The notes beneath the pieces are model-generated. The model was not told the origin of the DNA. It searched no databases and saw only the letters and a list, made by a program, of their open reading frames with translations. The position numbers were made by a program, and so were the translations under genes. Shown here piece after piece: positions 34,489 to 40,769 of a stretch of DNA of 64,000 nucleotides (position 1 is its first letter; each line of letters opens with the position of its first letter). This DNA comes from JAPSGM01 sp963777045 (GTDB lineage: Bacteria; Chloroflexota; Limnocylindria; QHBO01): assembly GCA_963777045.1 (NCBI GenBank), contig CAVZPD010000015.1, forward strand, positions 62,001 through 126,000, read 5' to 3'.

Positions 34489-35637
34489 GTGCGGAGACTC
34501 TCTCGCGCAGAGGCGCGACGGCTGGCGATCCTGGGTCAGGGCCTTGCCGGACCGCGGTCCGCCGGCCCGCTCGACGTCGTGCACCGCCTCGGGCGGGTGC
34601 AGGTGGACCCGACCGTCATCGTGGAGCGCGCGGAGCGTCTGACGATCTGGAGCCGGCTGGGCGCCTGCGACCGGGACGAGCTGCGACGGCTGCTCGAGGA
34701 GCCGCCGCGCCAGCTGTTCGAGTACGACGCCAACCTGATCGCGGTGGACGACCTGCCGTTGCACCGGCCCGCCATGCAGCGCTTCCCGCGCCCGGAGTAC
34801 GCCCGCGGTCGCTACATCGCGGAGTGGCTGCGCGACAACGCCGCGTTTCGCGCCTACGTGCTGGATGAGCTGCGAACGCGCGGACCGCTGCGCTCCGCCG
34901 ACCTCGACGACCGCGCCGAAGTCCCGTGGGGAACCGGTGGCTGGAACGACGGCAAGAACGTCGGGCGCATGGTGGAGATCCTGTGGCAGGCCGGCGAGAT
35001 CGCCATCGTGCGACGCCAGGGCGCTGTCCGCTGGTGGGACCTGTTCGAGCGCGTGCTGCCCGGCGGAGCCGATGACGAGCAGCTTCCCGACGAGGTGGTC
35101 GCGGTCGAGCTGATGGAGCGCCAACTGCGCGCCGCCGGGCTGCTGCGTCCCGGTTGGGGCACGGCGATCGACTATCGCCTGCCCGCCCGTGACCCGGCCG
35201 CGGAGTCCCTGCGCGCGAACGGCGTGGCGCAGCGGGTGGAGGTGGATGGCCTCCACGGAGAGTGGCTGGTGCACGCGGACCTCCTGGAGCGCCTCGACGC
35301 CGGCGCGTGGGAACCGCGGACCGTGCTGCTCGGCCCGTTCGACCCGCTCATCCACGATCGGGAGCGGACCGAGACGCTCTTCGGGTTCCGCTTCAAGTTC
35401 GAGCTCTACGTCCCGCCGGCGAGGCGCGAGTACGGGCCGTACACCCTCGCGCTCCTCCACGGGGACCGATTCATCGGCCGGGCGGATGCTGCGCACGATC
35501 GCAAGGCGCGAGCACTCGTGGTGCGCGCGACATGGCCCGAGCCGGATGCTCCCGCCGATTGGGATCGGCTCATGCTTGCTGCCCTGCTGGACCTCGCGGA
35601 CTGGCAGGGCGTGGAGCTGTCAGTCTCACCGGAGTAG
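34489..35637 (+). CDS. AlkZ/YcaQ-family DNA glycosylase (winged-helix, HTH_42)
   Basis: 382 residues made of winged-helix units. The family is known to excise alkylated bases and to unhook interstrand crosslinks. The active-site motif near residue 37 reads RVQVDPT, that is Q-V-D, the form I associate with the YcaQ/AlkX branch; the Streptomyces AlkZ branch has Q-x-Q. Other family segments are RLTIWSRLG, LFEYDANLIAVDDLPLH, GPLRSADLDDR and LLGPFDPLIHDRERTETLFG. The start is GTG 34489, the only usable codon near the divergent DUF2520 start. Downstream is a 337-bp gap with small hairpins. Confidence 0.82.
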   Translation: MRRLSRAEARRLAILGQGLAGPRSAGPLDVVHRLGRVQVDPTVIVERAERLTIWSRLGACDRDELRRLLEEPPRQLFEYDANLIAVDDLPLHRPAMQRFPRPEYARGRYIAEWLRDNAAFRAYVLDELRTRGPLRSADLDDRAEVPWGTGGWNDGKNVGRMVEILWQAGEIAIVRRQGAVRWWDLFERVLPGGADDEQLPDEVVAVELMERQLRAAGLLRPGWGTAIDYRLPARDPAAESLRANGVAQRVEVDGLHGEWLVHADLLERLDAGAWEPRTVLLGPFDPLIHDRERTETLFGFRFKFELYVPPARREYGPYTLALLHGDRFIGRADAAHDRKARALVVRATWPEPDAPADWDRLMLAALLDLADWQGVELSVSPE

Positions 35638-35974
35638 CCCGAGATCGCACGCGGAGAGCGGCTGCCGCCCCCCGGCCGGCCGTCGCCATTTCGTCGCCGT
35701 TTACGACTGCTGGTCGTGGTAACCGGGTGGACCAGCCCGGTCGTCGCCACCTACGACTGGTAGTCGTGGTACGCGAGCTGCGGACCGCGCCGACAGGCGA
35801 AACTCGATCCTGGCCGGGCGCCTCCACGCTCCGAGCATCCTTCCCAGGCCGGCAGAACCTGGCGGAATCCTGGATAGCACGACTGGTGGTCGTAGGTGGC
35901 AGAGAAGGCTGAGCCGGCTGAGACGGCGGATCGGCCAGCGAGCCGGCGGATCGGCCGGCGGGTCGGCAGGCGGA
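35638..35974. other. 337-bp gap with three copies of ACGAC-N5-GTCGT
   Basis: Inverted repeats ACGAC/GTCGT with 5-nt loops lie at 35703-35717, 35753-35767 and 35879-35893. The middle and last copies extend to CCACCTACGAC and GTCGTAGGTGG, which are complementary to each other over 11 bp. The end near the zinc-finger gene (35930-35985) is made of short CGGATCGGCCGGCGG-like tandem repeats. No gene is supported here. Confidence 0.55.
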
Positions 35975-36259
35975 TCAGCTGCCGGATGGACCGTCCCCGT
36001 AGAGCTGGTCGGCGTAGCACCAGCGCCAGTCCTCGCCCGGCTCCACCGTCTGCACCGATGGATGTTCCGTCTCGTGGAAGTGCGCCGTGGCGTGCTTGTT
36101 CGGCGACTGGTCGCAGCAGCCCACGTGGCCGCACTGCAGGCACATGCGCAGGTGGACCCAGGTTCCGCCGATCTGGAGGCATTCGTGGCAGCCCTCGTCG
36201 GACGGCGTGACCGCCACCGGCCCGACGAGGTGCTCGCAGGTCTCTTCTTCCCAGCTCAC
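35975..36259 (-). CDS. UBP-type zinc finger protein
   Basis: 94 residues forming almost only a ZnF-UBP domain. Zinc ligands are visible in order: TCEHLVGPV, GCHECLQIGGTW, MCLQCGHVGCCDQS, NKHATAHFHETEHP, then WRWCYADQLYG. In eukaryotes the fold binds the free C-terminus of ubiquitin; in bacteria its partner is unknown. Its start overlaps the stop of the HtrA-like protease gene by 4 bp, so it is made together with it, and it might recruit or recognise substrates for that protease. No ubiquitin-like gene is seen in the window. Confidence 0.85.
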   Translation of the reverse strand: MSWEEETCEHLVGPVAVTPSDEGCHECLQIGGTWVHLRMCLQCGHVGCCDQSPNKHATAHFHETEHPSVQTVEPGEDWRWCYADQLYGDGPSGS

Positions 36260-37140
36260 GCGCTGATGGTAACCGTCCGCTCCTCCGCGCCGCGCAGCAG
36301 CGTGACTTCGAGCGCGGCATCCGCTGCCACCGAGCCGATCGCGTCGAAGAGGTCATCGGCGCTTGCGACAGTGCGGCCGGCAGCGGCGACGATGAGGTCG
36401 CCCTCGGCGATGCCCGCCTTCTCGGCGGGGGAGCTGTCTTCCACGTCGCGCACCAGGAGTCCGTCACGCTCGTCGAGCCCAACCGCGCGGCGCAGCTGGC
36501 GCGCCACGTGCGCGGGCGCCAGGCCGACGCCGAGCCTGCGCCGCGTCGGGGAGACGCCGCGGCCGAGCGCCTCGACGCGATCGCGCAGCGCCCCGTCAGC
36601 GGCGATGGCCTGGTAGAAGCCCTTCCCGAGCCGGTTGGTGTTGATGCCCAGCAGGTGCCCCGCGGCGTCCACGATCGGGCCGCCGGATGAGCCGGGGAGC
36701 AGGGGAGCGGTGTGCTCCACTGCGCCGGAGACGCGGCGTCCGCGCGGCCCACGGAACGCCCGCCCCACGCCCGAGACGAAGCCCAGCGTGACGCGCACGC
36801 CGTGGCCCGCGGGATTGCCGATGGCGACCACCGGCGTGCCGATGCCCAGCGACGCGCCATCGCCCCATTCCAGTGCCGGTGCGTCCCCGGTGTCGACGCC
36901 GATGACCGCCAGGTCGCCGTCCGCGTCCGCACCCAGCACCGTGCCGTCCTCCTCGCGGCCGTCACCGAAGAAGACGCGCACCTCGTCGCCGTGCAGGTTG
37001 TGTGCGTTGGTGAGCACCTTGCCCTTCTCGATGACGACGCCGGAGCCTCCGCGCCAGCGATTGCCGATCCCCACCGTCGATTGCCCCGCCGTCTCCGCGA
37101 TTTCCGCGATCGCCCTGCCCAGATCCTCGATCGGACCCAT
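36256..37140 (-). CDS. HtrA-like serine protease with PDZ domain, without signal peptide
   Basis: 294 residues. A trypsin-like domain has the triad His in KVLTNAHNLHG, Asp in DADGDLAVIGVD and Ser in LPGSSGGPIVDAAG. One PDZ domain follows (RRRLGVGLAPAHVARQL, SSPAEKAGIAEGDLIV). There is no signal peptide or membrane anchor, so it should act in the cytoplasm, unlike usual HtrA/DegP. The site AAGGAGG lies about 10 nt before ATG 37140. It is coupled to the zinc-finger gene and divergent from an HxlR regulator with a palindromic operator between. Confidence 0.87.
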   Translation of the reverse strand: MGPIEDLGRAIAEIAETAGQSTVGIGNRWRGGSGVVIEKGKVLTNAHNLHGDEVRVFFGDGREEDGTVLGADADGDLAVIGVDTGDAPALEWGDGASLGIGTPVVAIGNPAGHGVRVTLGFVSGVGRAFRGPRGRRVSGAVEHTAPLLPGSSGGPIVDAAGHLLGINTNRLGKGFYQAIAADGALRDRVEALGRGVSPTRRRLGVGLAPAHVARQLRRAVGLDERDGLLVRDVEDSSPAEKAGIAEGDLIVAAAGRTVASADDLFDAIGSVAADAALEVTLLRGAEERTVTISA

Positions 37141-37173
37141 CGGTCCCGCCTCCTTGGTCGCGTTGCTAGGATG

Positions 37174-37195
37174 TGACTTGCAATGTGCAAGTTAC
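37174..37195. promoter_or_regulatory. Palindromic operator between htrA-like gene and hxlR-like gene
   Basis: ACTTGCA (37176-37182), ATG, TGCAAGT (37186-37192): a perfect 7-bp inverted repeat with 3-bp centre, with two further matching outer pairs. It lies 35 bp from the HtrA start and 48 bp from the HxlR start. Binding by the HxlR product is the natural reading; HxlR proteins bind as dimers to such palindromes. Confidence 0.6.
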
Positions 37196-37227
37196 CAGCG
37201 CCAGCACGGTTGTCAAGACCGATGCCG

Positions 37228-37233
37228 TACGAT
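37228..37233 (+). promoter_or_regulatory. -10 box of the HxlR-like gene
   Basis: TACGAT, 6 nt before ATG 37240; it decides the start. Confidence 0.45.
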
Positions 37234-37239
37234 CCGCGC

Positions 37240-37659
37240 ATGGTCACGCCCACCTCTCCCCTGGCCGCAGCGCTCGAGCGGGTCGGGGACCGATGGAGCC
37301 TGCTGCTGGTCGAGGCGCTCCTCGGCGGCCCGCGGCGCTTCGGCGAGCTGGGCGAGGCGGTCCCCGGGATCGCGCCGAACATCCTGGCCGACCGGCTCCG
37401 CCGCCTCGAGTCGGAACGCGTGATCCGCGCCACGCCCTACTCGGAGCGCCCGCCGCGCTTCGCCTACGCGCTGACCGACGAGGGTGCGGAGCTGGCCGGT
37501 GCGCTGCGCCTGCTGGCGGACTGGGGCTCTCGCGGCGCGCGTGACGCGGAGCCGATGCGCCACGCCGCCTGCGGGACGCCGCTCGAGGCACGCTGGTTCT
37601 GCCCGACCTGCTCACGCGCCGTGGAGGGAGCCGAAGCGGACGAGGTTCGCTACCTCTAG
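37240..37659 (+). CDS. HxlR-family winged-helix regulator
   Basis: 139 residues. The winged helix is typical HxlR: ALERVGDRWSLLLVEALL, GGPRRFGELGEAVPGIAPN, ILADRLRRLESERVI and RFAYALTDEGAEL. An added C-terminal tail has a zinc-ribbon-like pair, HAACG and RWFCPTCSRAV, unusual for the family and possibly a metal or redox sensor. ATG 37240 is preferred over ATG 37183 because a TACGAT box is 6 nt upstream and the longer start would lie inside the ACTTGCA palindrome. It probably represses itself and the HtrA/zinc-finger operon. Confidence 0.82.
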   Translation: MVTPTSPLAAALERVGDRWSLLLVEALLGGPRRFGELGEAVPGIAPNILADRLRRLESERVIRATPYSERPPRFAYALTDEGAELAGALRLLADWGSRGARDAEPMRHAACGTPLEARWFCPTCSRAVEGAEADEVRYL

Positions 37660-37668
37660 GACAAGCGC

Positions 37669-37674
37669 TAGAGT
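37669..37674 (+). promoter_or_regulatory. -10 box of the second adenylate cyclase
   Basis: TAGAGT, 7 nt before ATG 37682. Confidence 0.5.
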
Positions 37675-37681
37675 TCGCCCG

Positions 37682-38905
37682 ATGGCGACCCCAGCGGCGA
37701 TCCAGCGGCCGAGCCTCTTCCACCGATTTGTCTCCATCGGCCAGCGACCGGGAGACGAGGAGGACCTCCGCGTTCGCAAGCGGACCGCCGTCGTCACGGC
37801 GCTGGCGCTCGCCGTGGCCAGCCTGGCGTATGCGCCCTTCGGCGTGGCCATCGGCGCCCCGGTCATCACCATCGTCAGCATCGTCCAGTCCGTCGGCCAG
37901 CTGCTGGCGCTGGTCTGGCTGTGGCGCACCGGCCAGCTTGGACCGGTGGTGATCGCCATGATCGCCATCGGGCAGCTCGTGATCCTGTCCGGCGTGACGA
38001 CGCTGGGCGGCATGATCGGTGGCAGCGGGAATCTGATCTGGGGACTCCTGACGCCCATGGCCGCCGTGCTCTTCTTCGGCCGCCGCGCCGCCCTCCCCGC
38101 CCTGGCCGTCTACGTCGCGGTGATTGCGCTGGCCGTGCTGCTGAACGCCCAGCAGGGCGTTGCGGCTCCGGCCGAGTTCTCCGTGCCGCTCTACGTGGTG
38201 AACCTCCTGAGTCCGGCAGCGGTCGGCGTGGGCATGATCGTGCTCATCGACGGCGAGCGGGACCGGGCACGCGGCCGCGCCGAATCACTCCTGCTCAACG
38301 TGCTTCCGCGCAGCATCGTCGAGCGGCTGCACGGTGGGGAGCGCGTCATCGCCGACCAGTGCCCCGACGTCACGGTCCTGTTCACCGATGTCGTCGACTT
38401 CACGCCCTTCGCCGAGGCGGAGCCTCCCGAACAGGTGGTGGAGGTGCTCAACGGCCTCTTCTCCGCCTTCGACGATCTCGTGGATGAACGCCGGCTGGAG
38501 AAGATCAAGACCATCGGCGACGCCTACATGGCCGTGGCGGGCGTGCCGGACCCGCGTGACGATCACGCAGGGGTGATGATCGAGCTGGCGCTGGCCATGC
38601 ACGGCGAGGCTGCCGGCCGCATGATCGGCGGGCGTCCGCTGCGGCTGCGCACCGGGATCGCGACCGGCCCCGTGGTGGCCGGCGTCATCGGCCGGCGCAA
38701 GTTCACCTACGACCTGTGGGGCGACACCGTCAACACCGCCTCGCGGATGGAGTCGACCAGCGTGCCGGGCTGCATCCAGGTCACCCCGGAGACGCGCGAG
38801 CGCTGCCGCGCCGACTACCCCTGGGAGGAGCGCGAGCGGGTGGAGGTCAAGGGCAAGGGGCAGATGCGGACCTACCTCCTCGATCCCTCGCGCGTCACCG
38901 GGTAG
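37682..38905 (+). CDS. Membrane-anchored class III adenylate cyclase, second copy
   Basis: 407 residues built like the protein at 28151-29482: about six membrane helices (roughly 35-195), a short linker AESLLLNVLPRSIVERL, then the cyclase domain. The catalytic set is complete: aspartates in VLFTDVVDFTPFAEA, Lys in LEKIKTIGDAYMAVAG, Asp in YDLWGDTVN and Arg in TASRMEST. ATP is the predicted substrate. The N-terminal membrane part differs clearly from the paralogue, so the two probably sense different things. The start ATG 37682 is 7 nt behind TAGAGT. Convergent with the small membrane protein gene, 4 bp apart. Confidence 0.88.
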   Translation: MATPAAIQRPSLFHRFVSIGQRPGDEEDLRVRKRTAVVTALALAVASLAYAPFGVAIGAPVITIVSIVQSVGQLLALVWLWRTGQLGPVVIAMIAIGQLVILSGVTTLGGMIGGSGNLIWGLLTPMAAVLFFGRRAALPALAVYVAVIALAVLLNAQQGVAAPAEFSVPLYVVNLLSPAAVGVGMIVLIDGERDRARGRAESLLLNVLPRSIVERLHGGERVIADQCPDVTVLFTDVVDFTPFAEAEPPEQVVEVLNGLFSAFDDLVDERRLEKIKTIGDAYMAVAGVPDPRDDHAGVMIELALAMHGEAAGRMIGGRPLRLRTGIATGPVVAGVIGRRKFTYDLWGDTVNTASRMESTSVPGCIQVTPETRERCRADYPWEERERVEVKGKGQMRTYLLDPSRVTG

Positions 38906-38909
38906 CGCC

Positions 38910-39162
38910 TCAGAACGGCTTGAGCACGATCAGGCCGATGATCAGCACCAGCCCCACCCCACCGATCCAGGCCAGCAGGTAGGGGCGTGTCGACTCCAGC
39001 TGCGCCGCGATCTCGGCGGCGCCGGTCGAGCAGCGCGGCGATGCGCACCGGATCCCGCTCGCGCCGGATCCGGATCGCCACGTGGGCCGATACACCGTGG
39101 CCCAGGATGAAGCCAAACGCCCCCGTGACGTGGAGCAGGACCAGCCAGGGCAACCAGTTCAC
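38910..39162 (-). CDS. Small membrane protein (frameshifted)
   Basis: GTG 39162 has AGGAGG 8 nt upstream. The first part, VNWLPWLVLLHVTGAFGF and GHGVSAHVAIRIRRERDP, is one membrane helix and a basic loop. The frame then drifts into Arg-rich sequence. One base further the sense frame reads STGAAEIAAQLESTRPYLL and IGGVGLVLIIGLIVLKPF, a second helix, ending at 38910. Removing one base near 39030 joins the two into an ~83-residue two-helix protein of no known family. The start is 25 bp beyond the stop of the upstream DUF6220 gene, on the same strand. Confidence 0.55.
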
Positions 39163-39187
39163 GTGCAGCCCTCCTCGCCCCCCGCGA

Positions 39188-39607
39188 TCACATGCCAGCC
39201 GTGGCGCGCTGCTCGACCGCAGCCGTCTCGACCGCCGCGCTCCCGCGCGCGAGCGCATACGCCCGCCGCGCGACGACGATCCCGAGCCCGAAGAGCAGCA
39301 GCGCGTTCACCGGGTGCAGGGCGGCGATGAACGGCACGTCCTCGCGGAACCAGGTCAGGATCGGCTGGAGCCAGGTGACCAGCAGCAGCAGCGCAGTCAG
39401 GCCGAGGGTCCGCCGGCCCGGGCGAGCCACCACGGCCAGCAGCAGGACCACTATCGGCACCAGGGTCAGGGTGTAGCCAAAGTCGACATGCGTCGCACGG
39501 GCGCCATCGGCAAACAGGAACATGCCGGCCAGGAAAACCTGGATGGCGACGCCAACAACGAAGATCACGGCGGCCGCCGCGTACAGGTAGCGCAGGGTCC
39601 GGGTCAT
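39188..39607 (-). CDS. DUF6220-type four-helix membrane protein
   Basis: 139 residues with four hydrophobic helices: LYAAAAVIFVVGVAIQVFLA, LVPIVVLLLAVVA, LGLTALLLLVTWLQPIL and ALLLFGLGIVVARRA. Histidines at THVDFGY and ALHPVNALLLF are conserved with the next protein, as if they bound a cofactor such as heme. The function is unknown. The adjacent paralogue is 3 bp away, so this is a tandem duplication in one operon. The ATG 39607 start is unambiguous. Confidence 0.72.
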   Translation of the reverse strand: MTRTLRYLYAAAAVIFVVGVAIQVFLAGMFLFADGARATHVDFGYTLTLVPIVVLLLAVVARPGRRTLGLTALLLLVTWLQPILTWFREDVPFIAALHPVNALLLFGLGIVVARRAYALARGSAAVETAAVEQRATAGM

Positions 39608-39610
39608 GGT

Positions 39611-40021
39611 CTAGGGGCCTCCACGGGGTTGCGGTGGCTCGAGCAGGCGACGAGCGCCCCGGGCGATCAGCACGGCCAGCCAGAAGACCGCCAGCGCATT
39701 GACCGCGTGGGTCGCGGCCAGGAGCGGGATGCGGTCCTTGAGCGAAGGCAGGTAGGTCTGGATCGCGAAGAGCACCAGGAGGACCACCGTGCCGATCGTG
39801 AACCAGCGTGGCGCACGCCCCAGGGTGGCCAGCAGGACCAGCGCGGGCGCCAGCCAGCCGTAGGTGTACGCGAACTCGCGATGGACCGTGCCGATGCTGC
39901 CGGGCGCCTCGAACACGTCGAGCCCGACCAGGAAGAGCTGCACGACCAGGCAGGCGACCAGCAGCCAGGCAGCCACCATTAGGGCCTGGCGCGCGAGGCG
40001 GACTGTCGTGTCGGAGCTCAT
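39611..40021 (-). CDS. DUF6220-type four-helix membrane protein, paralogue
   Basis: 136 residues, same layout as the neighbour: ALMVAAWLLVACLVVQLFLV, LAPALVLLATLG, FTIGTVVLLVLFAIQTYLP and NALAVFWLAVLIA, with matching histidines in TVHREFAYTYG and AATHAVNALAV. Start ATG 40021 is used; the open frame extends 37 codons further up but that segment is Pro/Gly-rich and lacks family likeness. First gene of a three-gene set with the next two membrane proteins. Function unknown. Confidence 0.7.
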   Translation of the reverse strand: MSSDTTVRLARQALMVAAWLLVACLVVQLFLVGLDVFEAPGSIGTVHREFAYTYGWLAPALVLLATLGRAPRWFTIGTVVLLVLFAIQTYLPSLKDRIPLLAATHAVNALAVFWLAVLIARGARRLLEPPQPRGGP

Positions 40022-40091
40022 CGCGGCGGAGCGTGGTCGCCCGCCCGCCCCGGCGTCACGGGGTGCGGGTCCCGGGTGGACCGGGAAATCG

Positions 40092-40769
40092 TCACGCGCG
40101 CCGCTCGCCGGGGTCCCCCAGCCCCGCCTCACGGGCGCGCACGATCGCCTCGGCTCGGCTGACGACCATCAGCTTGTCGAAGATCGTGCTGGCGTAGTTG
40201 CGCACCGTCTTCAGGCTGATCCCCAGCCGCGCCGCGATGATCGCGTTGCCCTCGCCGCGCGCTATTCGGTCCAGCACCTGGCGCTCCCGCTCGGTAAGCT
40301 CCGGGAACGGTTCGGCGTGCGGGCCCACGCCGCCGGAGGCGAAGAAGGCCACGAGCCGGCGCGCCACGCCCGGGCCGAACACCGCGCCGCCATGACCGAC
40401 GGTGTCGATGGCCCGCAGCAGGTCGTCACCGGAGGCGTCCTTCAGCAGGTAGCCGCGGGCGCCGGCGCGCATGGCATTGAAGACCGACTCGTCGTCCTCG
40501 AACATCGTCAGCACCAGCACGGCGGTGCCGGGCCGCTGCGTGCCGATGGCGCGCGTGGCGTCGATCCCGTTGCGTCCCGGCATCTGGACATCCATCAGCA
40601 CCACGTCCGGGCGCAGCTCGCCGGTCATGCGCACCGCCTCGTCACCGTCCGCGGCCTCGCCGACCAGCTCGATCCCTGCCGATGCCGCCAGCAGCGTGCG
40701 CAGCCCGTCACGGTAGACCGGGTGGTCCTCCGCGATGACCACCCGGAGCCGATCACCCACGGCGCTCAC
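40092..40769 (-). CDS. NarL/LuxR-family response regulator
   Basis: 225 residues. Receiver domain: acidic pair in RVVIAEDHPVYRDGL, phospho-Asp in DVVLMDVQMPGRNG, Thr in VLVLTMFEDD and Lys in YLLKDASGDD. The LuxR-type HTH at the C-terminus reads LTERERQVLDRIARGEGN, then ISLKTVRNYASTIFDKL. It should bind DNA as a dimer when phosphorylated by the kinase encoded just upstream; the 4-bp overlap (40766-40769) ties their translation. Target genes are unknown. Confidence 0.93.
   Translation of the reverse strand: MSAVGDRLRVVIAEDHPVYRDGLRTLLAASAGIELVGEAADGDEAVRMTGELRPDVVLMDVQMPGRNGIDATRAIGTQRPGTAVLVLTMFEDDESVFNAMRAGARGYLLKDASGDDLLRAIDTVGHGGAVFGPGVARRLVAFFASGGVGPHAEPFPELTERERQVLDRIARGEGNAIIAARLGISLKTVRNYASTIFDKLMVVSRAEAIVRAREAGLGDPGERRA

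Noticed and set aside
36256..37140. Periplasmic DegP-type assignment
   Set aside because: No signal peptide or membrane helix precedes the protease domain.
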